64,000 bases of DNA, from the NCBI GenBank assembly GCA_017406565.1, contig JAFQYG010000002.1, positions 186,001 to 250,000 of the forward strand, written 5' to 3'. The notes under the pieces are model-generated. The model saw only the letters and a program-made list of their open reading frames with translations, was not told the origin of the DNA and made no database searches. Of this stretch, positions 27,110-36,675 are shown piece after piece (positions within the stretch are counted from its first letter, which is position 1; each line of letters opens with the position of its first letter). The translations under genes and the position numbers were made by a program. Source of the stretch: Candidatus Saccharimonadota bacterium. Lineage in GTDB: Bacteria; Patescibacteriota; Saccharimonadia; Saccharimonadales; Saccharimonadaceae.

Positions 27110-27601
27110 ATGGAAGGTAAGAGAAGAAACAGACCGCGTGCGCTTTTGGTTTTTGGTGCGCCAGCGAGCGGCAAAACTACTTTCGCTGAAAAATTTGCGA
27201 AGAAATTCGGGTTGGCATATTATAATTTTGCTGATTTGATGGATGAACATGATTTTTCTTACGATGCAATATTGGTTATTCTTTCAGAAATATTAAAAAC
27301 TGGACAAACAATCGTGATTGAAGGGTGTTTGGATACTGAAGCTAATAGAGCTGAGGTGCGAAATATTATCAGGAAATCTGGCTATGAACCAGCTCTCATC
27401 TGGGTGCAGACGGATATTGCTACGATACGCCAACGTTTGAAAACACGTTACAAGAGTGTTGCTAAAGCCAAAGAGGCTTACGATAAAGCTGTAGCTGATA
27501 TGGAAGCTCCTGCGGATATCGAAAAGCCAATTATACTTTCTGGTAAGCATACTTTTGAAACTCAAGCAAAACACGTTATTTCTGGTTTAGCGGATTTATA
27601 A
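27110..27601 (+). CDS. Small P-loop kinase-like NTPase
   Basis: A 163-aa AAA/zeta-toxin-like P-loop protein with Walker A GAPASGKTT (16-24) and an early basic N-terminus. The strand TIVIEGCLD is a candidate Walker B region, and RQRLKTRYKS could be a lid with Arg residues. It probably phosphorylates a small molecule or acts as a nucleotide-dependent switch; the substrate is unknown. TACAAT at 27095-27100 ends nine bases before ATG. The following YgjP-like gene begins one base after its stop. Confidence 0.72.
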   Translation: MEGKRRNRPRALLVFGAPASGKTTFAEKFAKKFGLAYYNFADLMDEHDFSYDAILVILSEILKTGQTIVIEGCLDTEANRAEVRNIIRKSGYEPALIWVQTDIATIRQRLKTRYKSVAKAKEAYDKAVADMEAPADIEKPIILSGKHTFETQAKHVISGLADL

Positions 27602-27602
27602 A

Positions 27603-28148
27603 GTGATTATTAACGATAAAGAATTTGGGGAAGTAATTGTCCGACGTAGCCCTTTGGCTCGTGGGGTTAAGTTTACGGTTTCGACTTCAGGTAGATTGGC
27701 AATGTCGGTACCAAAACATACTTCTGATTTTTTGGCTAAACGTTTTTTAAACTCAAATCGCAAAGCCATCCGTGAAAAATTACCCATTAAAGATCCTAAC
27801 GAGCAACGAGCAAGAGATTATCAAAAGAAAGTCTTGATGAAAAAAGCGCGTGAATATCTTCCGTATAGGTTAGAATACTATGCAAAACGTTACGGGTATA
27901 CTTATTCAAAATGTCGATTAACGCATGCAAATACTAGGTGGGGGAGCTGTTCATCGAATAGGACGATTTCTTTGAATATTGGTCTAATGAAGGTTCCTGA
28001 ACCTTTGCGTGATTATGTGATACTACACGAACTGGCTCATTTGAATCACATGGATCACTCTAAAGCTTTCTGGGCTGAGGTGGGCTCACATGACAAAAAC
28101 TATCGTTCGCACGAAAAGAAGCTCAAAATGTTTAATCCTGGCGTTTAA
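27603..28148 (+). CDS. YgjP-like (M48-related) metallopeptidase
   Basis: A 181-aa zinc-metallopeptidase-like protein of the YgjP/DUF45 family. The zinc motif HELAH (142-146) is followed by a further His in NHMDHS (about 149-152), and the family signature RWGSCSSNRTISLN precedes it. Family members are poorly characterised. The start is GTG 27603, directly after the stop of the P-loop gene, so translation is likely coupled. Confidence 0.85.
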   Translation: MIINDKEFGEVIVRRSPLARGVKFTVSTSGRLAMSVPKHTSDFLAKRFLNSNRKAIREKLPIKDPNEQRARDYQKKVLMKKAREYLPYRLEYYAKRYGYTYSKCRLTHANTRWGSCSSNRTISLNIGLMKVPEPLRDYVILHELAHLNHMDHSKAFWAEVGSHDKNYRSHEKKLKMFNPGV

Positions 28149-28175
28149 AATATTATAAAAATATATTGGTTATGT

Positions 28176-28199
28176 TATAATTGTTCTAAGGAGGAGAGT
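28176..28199 (+). promoter_or_regulatory. Promoter and strong ribosome site of sortase gene
   Basis: TATAAT at 28176-28181 is followed by AAGGAGGA at about 28189-28196, just before GTG 28200. Confidence 0.6.
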
Positions 28200-28691
28200 G
28201 TGGAATTAAGAAAACGTCTAGACTCGAGAATTGTTTTCGTTATTATATATTTTTCTGCACTTCTTGCATATATAATATATGGGCTGCAACCAGCAGGCGC
28301 TATCGATTATGTTGTTTCTTCTACACTTTCTATACCAAAAATTGACCTTTACTCTGATGTAACAAACCTTGAATTAAATAATAGGGAACTAAAAACTCCC
28401 GAAAGTATCGTGGGCAGTTTTTCAAATCAACCAAATAAAACACTTTTAATTGGTCACTCTACGACTGTTTTTCAACGTTTGAATGAACTCGATTTATTTG
28501 ACAGTATTAAATATGGTGACAGTGATTATAAAGTCGTTAAAATTAGTTTAATACCTAAGCCGAAAATAATAATGCGTGACTTACTCAAAAAAGCTGACAA
28601 AGATACTCTTGTATTGATGACTTGTGCCGGGACTTTGTTAGATAACCATGATGCTACTCATAGATTAATCATCACTGCTGTTAAACAATAG
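28200..28691 (+). CDS. Sortase-family transpeptidase
   Basis: A short (163-aa) membrane-anchored sortase. An N-terminal helix (about 10-28) precedes the beta-barrel. The catalytic His86 (LLIGHST), Cys142 (LVLMTCAG) and Arg155 (THRLIITA) are in the usual order. Sortases attach proteins to the cell wall or to each other. No canonical LPxTG substrate occurs in this window, and the 3504 protein has a C-terminal helix without an obvious motif, so the substrate is unknown. It ends next to the stop of the convergent GH97 gene. Confidence 0.85.
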   Translation: MELRKRLDSRIVFVIIYFSALLAYIIYGLQPAGAIDYVVSSTLSIPKIDLYSDVTNLELNNRELKTPESIVGSFSNQPNKTLLIGHSTTVFQRLNELDLFDSIKYGDSDYKVVKISLIPKPKIIMRDLLKKADKDTLVLMTCAGTLLDNHDATHRLIITAVKQ

Positions 28692-30662
28692 TTAATTTTG
28701 TTTGTATTTCAGTTTAATTGCAAATCCACCGCCTGGTGCCATAAATATGTTGAGCGAATCGCTATTACCGACGTGTTTGGTTTGCTTGACTATAGCAAAT
28801 GGATTTTCGCGATAATGAGCGTTTTCGGCATCAGCGTAAATCATTGCTTCATAAACGCCGCCCTGTTCAAGAAAATCTAAATTAATATGAATGTTGCGTC
28901 CGTTTTCATCTGATACGCCACCGATATACCAATCTTTAGAATTGCGGTCCTGTCTTGCTACTACATAATATTCACCCACTTCTCCGGCTAGCGGAATGGT
29001 AGTGTTAAAGCTAGTTGGAACATCACGAATAAAATTGAATTCTTCTTGGAACCTTTGTTCATAAATGAATGGACGATCAGCTGCCATTTGCATTCCAGAA
29101 TAAATCGTGACGAAGTACGCTAATTGACGAGATAAAGTGGTCGCCATACGTTTTACACTGTTAGCTAGGTCTAAAATACCAGATGTATAATCCATACCGC
29201 CAGCTAGTAATCTAGTATATGGCAAAAAGCAAGCGTGCGAAGGGCTAAGTGCGCCACCTTCATATTCTTGACCACGAGCACCCTCGCGAGACAATAGATT
29301 CGGCCATGTACGCTCAATCCCGGTACCTTTTATTGGTTCATGAATATCTAAGCAGATATGTTTTTTGGCGGCTAATTCAACAGTTTTTTGATAATGTCTT
29401 ACGCCAACTTGTGAATGATGAAATTCGCGCCGCCCGTTAATCATCATCATACTGCCTGCATACCCTGTTTTAATATAATGTACACCTCTTGCAGCGTAAT
29501 AGTTGTAGGCCTCTTCTAGCTGTTTTTCATAATTATCGACAAAGCCTACTGTCTCATGGTGACCAACTATTTCTATATTATGCATCTTGGCATAACGTGC
29601 TACTTCATCCATATCAAAATCAGGTGTTGAAACTGTGAATTTATTATTAATACCGTTTTCTAGCCAATCACCTTCCCAACCTTCATTCCATCCTTCAATC
29701 AGAAGACCTGAGATACCGAGGCGTACGGCAGCGTCAATGTATTCTTTTGCATGTTCCGTAGTGGCACCATGTCGTTCTCCTGGGGCCCACGTCCATTCAC
29801 CGACAAACATTGCCCACCAAATGCCAATAAATTTTAAGGTTTTAACCCAGCTAAAATCTCCGATTGGGGCTTCGTTTAAGGCATACATTGTTCGATTCGT
29901 AGTTAATTCAATAGCAGAATCGGCAACCATAATTAAACGCCATGGGGTCTGAAACGGGAGTAATACGTGGGCTTTTGTTCCATCGGAGAGAGGAGTAATA
30001 TCGGTCTTTAGTATATTATTTTGGCTTAATTTAAGCGTAATAGACCCATAGTCGTACAGTGCTGCTTCGTGGATGGCAAGGTATTGGCCAGTAGGAGTTT
30101 TTAGAGTAAGGGGAGTATGGACTGATTTTTTGAGCTGATGAACCATAGTTTTTTCGTAATTATATTCATAGCGGTCTGGCTGGTAAGCAGGAATTTTCCA
30201 TGCAATCGTATTGAGATCAACATTAAACTCAGTAAGCTCATCTTTGATGGTAATCTGGCGAAATTTAGGTTGTGGTGGAATTTCATAACGGAAAGCAATA
30301 GCATTATTAAACACTCTGAACCTTAAAGTAAAAATACGTTTTTGCTCTTTTTCTTCTGATAAATAGAAAGATGTTTCGTTGTAATTATTATTAATATAGC
30401 GGTCTTCGCCCCATTGTAATTCGATTGTTTCTTCGTGCTTCTTTTTTTGTTCTCTAATAATTTTGAGATCATTAATGAGCGGCGTTTCACCACAAATCAA
30501 AAAACCCAATCTAGATGGTTTAATAATGCGTTTATCATTTTTGTAAGCTGAATAAAATAGTTGGCCCGCTCTTAGTTCCAAAACACATCGGATGGATTTA
30601 TCTGGGGAATAGATATCATTTTCCGTGTTCTTTTTACCAAAAAGATTTGCCCACTTGAACAT
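28692..30662 (-). CDS. Glycoside hydrolase family 97 (alpha-glucosidase/galactosidase-like)
   Basis: A 656-aa GH97 enzyme: an N-terminal beta-sandwich (about 5-260), a (beta/alpha)8 barrel with WWAMFVGEWTWAPGERHGATTEHAKEYI and GLLIEGWNEGWEG, and a C-terminal beta domain. GH97 members hydrolyse terminal alpha-glucosides or galactosides. No signal peptide is visible. ATG 30662 is preferred over ATG 30782 because TATAAT (30674-30669 on this strand) ends six bases before it. The longer form would also overlap the divergent gene. Confidence 0.88.
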   Translation of the reverse strand: MFKWANLFGKKNTENDIYSPDKSIRCVLELRAGQLFYSAYKNDKRIIKPSRLGFLICGETPLINDLKIIREQKKKHEETIELQWGEDRYINNNYNETSFYLSEEKEQKRIFTLRFRVFNNAIAFRYEIPPQPKFRQITIKDELTEFNVDLNTIAWKIPAYQPDRYEYNYEKTMVHQLKKSVHTPLTLKTPTGQYLAIHEAALYDYGSITLKLSQNNILKTDITPLSDGTKAHVLLPFQTPWRLIMVADSAIELTTNRTMYALNEAPIGDFSWVKTLKFIGIWWAMFVGEWTWAPGERHGATTEHAKEYIDAAVRLGISGLLIEGWNEGWEGDWLENGINNKFTVSTPDFDMDEVARYAKMHNIEIVGHHETVGFVDNYEKQLEEAYNYYAARGVHYIKTGYAGSMMMINGRREFHHSQVGVRHYQKTVELAAKKHICLDIHEPIKGTGIERTWPNLLSREGARGQEYEGGALSPSHACFLPYTRLLAGGMDYTSGILDLANSVKRMATTLSRQLAYFVTIYSGMQMAADRPFIYEQRFQEEFNFIRDVPTSFNTTIPLAGEVGEYYVVARQDRNSKDWYIGGVSDENGRNIHINLDFLEQGGVYEAMIYADAENAHYRENPFAIVKQTKHVGNSDSLNIFMAPGGGFAIKLKYKQN

Positions 30663-30668
30663 AACATT

Positions 30669-30683
30669 ATTATAGCATATAAT
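30669..30683. promoter_or_regulatory. Back-to-back divergent -10 boxes
   Basis: ATTATA-GCA-TATAAT: a minus-strand -10 (for GH97) and a plus-strand -10 (for the CapA-like gene) are separated by 3 bp. Each ends six bases from its own ATG, so 27 bp hold both leaderless promoters. Confidence 0.7.
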
Positions 30684-30689
30684 ATTAAT

Positions 30690-32183
30690 ATGGCTCGGAA
30701 GAAGCGAAATAGAGTTAAATATTTCTTGGTGGCTATCATATTGTTTGTGGTGATGTTTGGTGGAGCTTTTTTCGGAATACAATTCTTCACTAAGACTGGT
30801 GTTTTCAGGATTCCTGGTGTAGTGTATTATGATGAAAGTTTATCGGAGGACGAAATCCAGCTTCTTAAAAATATTTTTACCGAGGAAGTTGATTTAGATA
30901 AAGATGTGACTATTTCTGCAAAATATAGCCTAGAAAAACCCACATTATCTGATGGAGAATATTTATATCGTACTGAAGTTCCCGTTACCGATTTTTACAG
31001 CTTAGACACTAATATTACTGTTGAGGATCCCACATCTTTGTTTGTTGATGGCAGTCAATCCGAGATTGATTTTTCGATGATTGATATAAATGAACTTGAC
31101 GCCTCTAAAAAATTGCTTAGCATAAATGATAAGTATTATTTAGATGATTTTAATTCAGGCGCAATCTTTAGAACAATTAAATTCGATTCAGAAAAATTTG
31201 ATGATGAAATAAAACCTTTGGTAGATGAGACTTTTACTAAGACATTTCCTGAAAAATCTTCGGTTCTTTCTTTTGCGCAAACTGGTGTAACTGCACTAAG
31301 TCGCGACATGAATGCAAAGTTGGTCGCAGTGGGTGGCGATGCAAAATATTTCGCTGAAAACATCAAAGATTTCTTATCTAGTTTTGATTTGACACATACG
31401 TCTAATGAGTCATCTTTTACGACATTTGCTAATTCATCGAACATCTGTTCTGACACTCGTTTCATTGACACTTTGACCGCGATTGGGTTAGATATCGTTG
31501 AACTTACTGGTAATCATAACCAAGATTGTGGTATTGATGCGGCTTTAAATACGATAGATATCTATGAACAGAATAGTATAAAAATGGTTGGCGGTGGACG
31601 CAACGCTGAAGAAGCAGCAAAACCTTTAAACATTTCTGAAAAAGGCACTAATATTACTTTTCTAGCTTACAACCAGTCTACAGGTGGCGCAACTTATGGT
31701 AATACTCCTGGCGCTAATCAATATTACGAGGAAAACGCAGTTGCCGAAATTAATGCCGCTAAAGAACGGGGTGATTTTGTAATAGTGGACGTGCAATACT
31801 ACGAATGTAGTGCCTATGCTTCAGAATATGAAGATCCGATTTGTGATAAAGCTAATTCTTCTGCAGGTGATCAAATAGGTTTCTTTCGACATTTGATTGA
31901 CCTTGGAGCAGACGTAGTAGTCGGGACGAGCGCGCATCAACCACAAACATTTGAATTATACGGTAATGGCGCTATCTATTATGGGCTTGGCAATCTTTTC
32001 TTTGACCAAGTCTGGTGGCCGGGGACTACTCGGAGTTTAGTATTAGCGCATTATTTCTACAATGGTAAACTCCTTCAGACGAAGATTGTTCCTACCGTAT
32101 ATGATAAAACGATGCAAACAAAACTACTTGACGAGGAGACTACGAAATGGTTTCTAGGAAGACTAATAAGCGTAAAACCATAA
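30690..32183 (+). CDS. CapA-like (PGA_cap) metallophosphatase-fold protein
   Basis: A 497-aa membrane-anchored protein. A basic N-terminus and one helix (about 10-33) precede an unrelated region of about 170 residues. The CapA/PgsA-type domain follows, with VELTGNHNQDCG, IKMVGGGRNAEEA and DVVVGTSAHQPQTFELYGNGAIYYGLGN, as in proteins of poly-gamma-glutamate capsule synthesis. It may process or anchor an extracellular polymer, which is inference. The mRNA is predicted leaderless (TATAAT 30678-30683). Its last 37 nt overlap the next gene. Confidence 0.82.
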   Translation: MARKKRNRVKYFLVAIILFVVMFGGAFFGIQFFTKTGVFRIPGVVYYDESLSEDEIQLLKNIFTEEVDLDKDVTISAKYSLEKPTLSDGEYLYRTEVPVTDFYSLDTNITVEDPTSLFVDGSQSEIDFSMIDINELDASKKLLSINDKYYLDDFNSGAIFRTIKFDSEKFDDEIKPLVDETFTKTFPEKSSVLSFAQTGVTALSRDMNAKLVAVGGDAKYFAENIKDFLSSFDLTHTSNESSFTTFANSSNICSDTRFIDTLTAIGLDIVELTGNHNQDCGIDAALNTIDIYEQNSIKMVGGGRNAEEAAKPLNISEKGTNITFLAYNQSTGGATYGNTPGANQYYEENAVAEINAAKERGDFVIVDVQYYECSAYASEYEDPICDKANSSAGDQIGFFRHLIDLGADVVVGTSAHQPQTFELYGNGAIYYGLGNLFFDQVWWPGTTRSLVLAHYFYNGKLLQTKIVPTVYDKTMQTKLLDEETTKWFLGRLISVKP

Positions 32184-33133
32184 AATCTAAATCTGGGTTA
32201 GAATTGAACTCTAAAAATAAGTCAAAGATTTCTTTTAAATTTATTTTTTGTTTTGTGTTAATTGGCATAGCAATTGCTGGATTAGTTTTTCTTGCTCTTT
32301 CTTTTATATTTAAAAAAGATACTGAAATCATAGCTGATAATACGGAAATTGTTGAGAAAAAAGATGAAGAGCCTGAGGAAGAAATTGTTGTTTTGCCTCC
32401 CAAAATTGATTTTCAATCAATAGTTGATGATTGGGCTAATACTACTGGAGGTGTAAAAAGCGTTTTAATTTATGATTTAGAACGTGATGAGATAGTAGGG
32501 GAATACAACCCTGGAGAATCGTATAATACCGCTTCTTTGTATAAACTATTCGTCGTTTATGAAGGTTATCGTAGAATACAAGTTGGAGAATGGCAGCCAG
32601 ACGAAATGGCTGGTTCGACTGGCTGTACAGTTCTAAAATGCTTAGATTTGGCGATACGTGAATCATATTCTCCTTGCGCTGAAACATTGTGGTCTAAGAT
32701 AGGTCGGGTTGAGCTAGATAATATTATTACTAATGATTTTCATATCACTGATTCTAGTATTTCCAATCTCATTTCTAATCCGCGAGATATCCTTTCTATG
32801 TTGAAAATATTTTATTCGCATGACGACATCAAGGACGAGTCTTTAATTACTCAAATGAAAGATTCATTCTTAATCCAACCTCCTACTACTTATAACTGGC
32901 GACAAGGTTTGCCAAGTGGATTTACACAGGCTAAAGTGTACAATAAAGTCGGTTGGGATTATAATCCTGATGGAAAATATTGGAATATTTATCATGATGC
33001 AGCGATAGTAGAATTTCCAGACTCTAATCGTCATTATATTGTAGTTGTGATGTCAAATCGTCTCCCATTCCAAAATATAAGACAGCTTGGAGCGAATATA
33101 GAAAAACATTTTATAGCAAATTATAATCAATAA
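32147..33133 (+). CDS. Membrane-anchored serine beta-lactamase-fold hydrolase
   Basis: A 328-aa protein with a Lys-rich N-terminus, one helix (about 32-55), an acidic linker and a class A beta-lactamase-like domain. The catalytic SxxK is Ser130-Leu-Tyr-Lys133 in NTASLYKLF. ESYSPCAE could be the second (SxN-like) motif. KVGW in VYNKVGWDYN takes the KTG place, followed by HDAAIVEFP. The degenerate second motif suggests a cell-wall peptidase or esterase rather than a true beta-lactamase. It overlaps the CapA-like gene by 37 nt in another frame, and its stop overlaps the convergent CAP gene by 7 nt. Confidence 0.8.
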   Translation: MVSRKTNKRKTIKSKSGLELNSKNKSKISFKFIFCFVLIGIAIAGLVFLALSFIFKKDTEIIADNTEIVEKKDEEPEEEIVVLPPKIDFQSIVDDWANTTGGVKSVLIYDLERDEIVGEYNPGESYNTASLYKLFVVYEGYRRIQVGEWQPDEMAGSTGCTVLKCLDLAIRESYSPCAETLWSKIGRVELDNIITNDFHITDSSISNLISNPRDILSMLKIFYSHDDIKDESLITQMKDSFLIQPPTTYNWRQGLPSGFTQAKVYNKVGWDYNPDGKYWNIYHDAAIVEFPDSNRHYIVVVMSNRLPFQNIRQLGANIEKHFIANYNQ

Positions 33134-34089
33134 GTACTAAAGAATTGCGACCAATAAGTCTTGTAGTCTGAATTCAAATCAAAATCAAATCCTACAGCTA
33201 ATTTGGTGAAGTCTGGATTGAGGATGTTAGCACGGTGAGTTTCGCTACCCATCCATAGGGCTACAGTCGTAGCAGGAGAGACAGCAGCATTGCCAATGGC
33301 AAGGTTTTCACCGCTTACACCACCTGAGTTTGGCACCGGACAAGCTGTTGACCAACTGCTTCCATCTGGACGAACGTGAGCATATTTTATGGTAGTTTCT
33401 TTGGCACGAATATCGGCGGCTTCTTCACATGTGTACCCCCAGGTGAGTTGTTCAAGATTGTTTTTAGTGCGGATTTTATTGACTAATGACAGCACTTCAT
33501 GTTTCCATTGATCGGCGGGTGGGGCAATCACAGTGACCGTGATAGAATCTTTGCGTTTACCATCATATGTGCCCGCTGTAATAGTAGTAGTGCCAGTGCC
33601 TTTGATTACTGGATAACGACAAGTATCATTATCGTAGCCCAACCAGGTGCGTGCAGAATTATAAAATCCTGAGATAACATTCGCATCTGAAGTCTGCCAA
33701 TACATTTCGCCTAGGTCTGACAGACCACCACCAGTGCACAGATCAATATCTGGGGTTGCGTAAATCGTGATAGCTTTTTCATTCCAAAGCTCGCCGGCAG
33801 GGACTTCAGTGTTATCAAACTCATGACTTGAGGTAGATACATAATCATCGTTACCGATAGTATAAACACTGGATGCCTTAGCATCAGAATCAGAAACTGA
33901 TTCAAGCAGTTCCATTTCTCCAATAGTATCTTCAACGATATCTGAGCGTTCGTCAACGGCGCGGAATGTGAGACCACCGTTAAGCCAAATCGCACTAGAG
34001 ATTAACACGCCTGCTATTAAAATTGCAGCAGCATTAACTGACAACAGTATTGTTGTCTTGTTATTTTTGGGAGGACGAGGCTCCTCCAT
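33127..34089 (-). CDS. CAP-domain (SCP/CRISP-like) secreted protein
   Basis: A 320-aa protein with an N-terminal membrane helix (about 13-35) and a variable Ser/Asp-rich region. A middle module (about 100-190) with Cys may form disulfides. A CAP domain (about 195-320) follows, with YAHVRPDGSSW, GENLAIGN and SETHRANILNPDF. Bacterial CAP proteins are extracellular and of mostly unknown function. The gene lies 2 nt downstream of the 7TM gene stop, so the two probably form an operon. Confidence 0.85.
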   Translation of the reverse strand: MEEPRPPKNNKTTILLSVNAAAILIAGVLISSAIWLNGGLTFRAVDERSDIVEDTIGEMELLESVSDSDAKASSVYTIGNDDYVSTSSHEFDNTEVPAGELWNEKAITIYATPDIDLCTGGGLSDLGEMYWQTSDANVISGFYNSARTWLGYDNDTCRYPVIKGTGTTTITAGTYDGKRKDSITVTVIAPPADQWKHEVLSLVNKIRTKNNLEQLTWGYTCEEAADIRAKETTIKYAHVRPDGSSWSTACPVPNSGGVSGENLAIGNAAVSPATTVALWMGSETHRANILNPDFTKLAVGFDFDLNSDYKTYWSQFFSTY

Positions 34090-34091
34090 GA

Positions 34092-35024
34092 CTATTTCTT
34101 CTCCTTGTGCTTATTATCAAGCGTTAAGGATTTCACAAATATCAAAGCTTCATTTAAGGCTGGCATTAAGGCGATAAAGATTAGCACCATAATGAAGTTT
34201 AGAACAATTACTTCGATTGACGGTGTAGAACCACGGAACAAAGCTGCAAAGATGATTGAGAAAATTACCATATAGAGAATTGCAACCGAAGCAACAATAA
34301 CTACATACGATAATATGCGTAGCCATGCTGAAGATAGATTAAGCATACGATAGCGTAGGATAGTATAATAAACAGCAATAATAGTGACCGCTAGAGCTAG
34401 TGGGCCAAGCCAGACTAATGACCAGTTGTTGAATAATGGTAGAATCAAATTGAAAATTAAAACCATTGTACTAGATGCGCCGAAGCTTAACATAGTGACA
34501 ATATCGCCGCCCTGCTTGCGTTTGGAACGAGTTTTGAAAAATTGGTAAGCAAATACCCCGACAATGACTGGCACAATTGCGCCAAAAAAGGCAATATAGC
34601 TAAAATACATTGGGCCAATGTTCATTTTAACACTGTTACCGGTGTTACTTAAAATAATCTCTGAGTACAATGAACTTGGATTAAGCATAATAATACCGCC
34701 GACAATAAGGCCTAGAATTAAGAATAATAGAGTGACAGTCTTGCCGTATTTTTTGTTCCATGCTCCGTAGCCTAGGAATGATACATCAATAAGTATAGCG
34801 CTAACAAAAGTCCAAATCACATGCCAATCAATAGTTTCTGTTTCGTTTGGACGCGCTACAAGGAAGATCGAAATTGACGCCATCCAAACTGTGGCGAATA
34901 CTGCGGCTGCAAAATACCAAGCTGAACGTATGCGATCGCCTTTACTCGAGCCGAAGAAAACAATCGCGCCAGACAAAAATGTCAAAATCGACACCGTGGC
35001 TAATAATATAACAATTAGTTGCAT
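34092..35024 (-). CDS. 7TM membrane protein resembling histidine-kinase N-terminal sensor region
   Basis: A 310-aa protein with seven to eight hydrophobic helices. The arrangement and the segment LGPLALAVTIIAVYYTILRYRMLN match the N-terminal 7TM region found in some histidine kinases. No kinase, HAMP or PAS domain follows, so it may be a stand-alone receptor or partner. A normal promoter (TATAAT) and an AAGGAGG site lie upstream in the intergenic region at 35025-35050. Confidence 0.7.
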   Translation of the reverse strand: MQLIVILLATVSILTFLSGAIVFFGSSKGDRIRSAWYFAAAVFATVWMASISIFLVARPNETETIDWHVIWTFVSAILIDVSFLGYGAWNKKYGKTVTLLFLILGLIVGGIIMLNPSSLYSEIILSNTGNSVKMNIGPMYFSYIAFFGAIVPVIVGVFAYQFFKTRSKRKQGGDIVTMLSFGASSTMVLIFNLILPLFNNWSLVWLGPLALAVTIIAVYYTILRYRMLNLSSAWLRILSYVVIVASVAILYMVIFSIIFAALFRGSTPSIEVIVLNFIMVLIFIALMPALNEALIFVKSLTLDNKHKEKK

Positions 35025-35061
35025 CTACCTCCTTTTTAAGTATTATAGCACAGTTTGTCGT

Positions 35062-36675
35062 TTATTTTCTAAAGTTGTTACGGTTATTGCCAACAATGGT
35101 TGTAATGTCTGAAATTATAAAATCTTTTACTTTTTGATCATTCAAATATAGGGAATAGGTGCCCCCAAGTTTGAGCTGATTACTACCTGCGGTAATACTG
35201 GAAAACTTTTTTGCGGAGGTGTGTTCTATGATAGTTTCTCCTGCATCATCTTTAATGGAGACTTTAGTATCTGCTGGGCGTTCGTTATCTAAATATATAC
35301 TGATATTGTTGATTTTTGAATTGTTACCAAACGACTCTACCATTCCACTTGAGCCGACAGCAATAGCATCACCTCCATTAATAATGATACCTAAGCCAGA
35401 ATCTAGTGCGCCATTACCATTATTGGTAGGTCCATCTACGACTATATGGCCACCATTAATATTGACCCACCCGTTGCTATCGATACCGTCACCAGATGAA
35501 TTTATATATATATCACCATCATTAATATCTATTACACACTCTTCGTCGGCATCAAACGGATTAGCGCCTGGTCGATTAGTAGAAGACGCATCGGCACCGC
35601 CTCCGGCATTAATACCATCATCATTAGTAGTGAGGCTGATTACACCTTGATTGATAGTAATTTTTTGAGCTTCTAAACCTTCATAGGCCCTAAAGACTGT
35701 GATATCACCTCCATCAATAATTAAATTACTATTGGCATGGATGGCATCATCGCCAGAATTAATATTTATATCACTACCTTTGATTGCTATATAATTATCT
35801 GAATGGATTGCATCATCGTGCGATTCGATGACGATTTTGCCGTCAGATATTAAAACAGTTTTTGTTGATTTAATACCTTTGGCGTCAGTCTTAATGTTAA
35901 AATTACCGTTTTCTATATATACGAATCCTTTAGTGGCATCAATATCGTTAGTGGATTTTATGGCATCTGCAGTCGATTTAATGATAAAATTGCCACTTAC
36001 GACATATACTGAGTCAGTACCACGAATCGCATCATCTTTTGACACGATATCGTATGTGCCCCCATTAAATTTCAAATCATCTTTAGAAACGATACCGTCT
36101 TGATAATTAGCATCTACAGTGAGCTTCCCATCGCCCTGGAAAGTCAAATCAGATTGAGTATATATTGCAGCACCTACTTCTTCATCATATTCAGTATCAT
36201 ATGATTCGCCATCCGAAATTGAATTGTCGCCGACGAGCTCTATAACTAAATCGTTTGCGGAATCGCAATATATTACTGGCCCATCGTCGTGATTGATACT
36301 TACATTATCTAAGATTAATCTGACGATTCCATCTCCTGCACTTATCTTGATTAATCCATTTTCAAGAGCACCAGTTAGATGATATGTCCCGGATTTTTGA
36401 ATGGTCAACGATTTCTCAAGTTCAATTTCTGTGGTCGGATAACGTTGCCAGTTTATTTTAAGATCACCGTTATCAATATTCATTGATTCTTTGACATCGC
36501 CAATAGACTCATCGTTTCTTAGTGGGTTGAGCGGTAAAGCAACTGCGATAGCTGCGACTAAAGCTAAGAATGCAATAAACGGACGGAAATCTAATTTTTC
36601 TTTTTGGCGGACATTTTTATCATTCGGTATATTCTTTGACGTTGCCTCACCCTTTTTAGCCTTCTTGTCTGGCAT
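35062..36675 (-). CDS. Cthe_2159-type carbohydrate-binding beta-helix protein
   Basis: A 537-aa protein with a Lys-rich cytoplasmic start, one helix (about 32-50) and a long run of short degenerate repeats (DDAIHSDNYIAIKGSD, GDDAIHANSNLIIDGG, DDGINAGGG) typical of right-handed beta-helix Cthe_2159 domains. Characterised members bind polysaccharides and calcium. Homologues are often encoded with VTC-domain and DUF4956 genes, exactly as here. ATG 36675 has a GAGGAG site seven bases upstream and overlaps the DUF4956 stop codon by one base. It is probably displayed at the cell surface. Confidence 0.85.
   Translation of the reverse strand: MPDKKAKKGEATSKNIPNDKNVRQKEKLDFRPFIAFLALVAAIAVALPLNPLRNDESIGDVKESMNIDNGDLKINWQRYPTTEIELEKSLTIQKSGTYHLTGALENGLIKISAGDGIVRLILDNVSINHDDGPVIYCDSANDLVIELVGDNSISDGESYDTEYDEEVGAAIYTQSDLTFQGDGKLTVDANYQDGIVSKDDLKFNGGTYDIVSKDDAIRGTDSVYVVSGNFIIKSTADAIKSTNDIDATKGFVYIENGNFNIKTDAKGIKSTKTVLISDGKIVIESHDDAIHSDNYIAIKGSDININSGDDAIHANSNLIIDGGDITVFRAYEGLEAQKITINQGVISLTTNDDGINAGGGADASSTNRPGANPFDADEECVIDINDGDIYINSSGDGIDSNGWVNINGGHIVVDGPTNNGNGALDSGLGIIINGGDAIAVGSSGMVESFGNNSKINNISIYLDNERPADTKVSIKDDAGETIIEHTSAKKFSSITAGSNQLKLGGTYSLYLNDQKVKDFIISDITTIVGNNRNNFRK

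Noticed and set aside
30663-30782. Longer GH97 start at 30782
   Set aside because: The extra 40 residues do not resemble the family, overlap the divergent gene and its promoter, and lie upstream of the -10 box.
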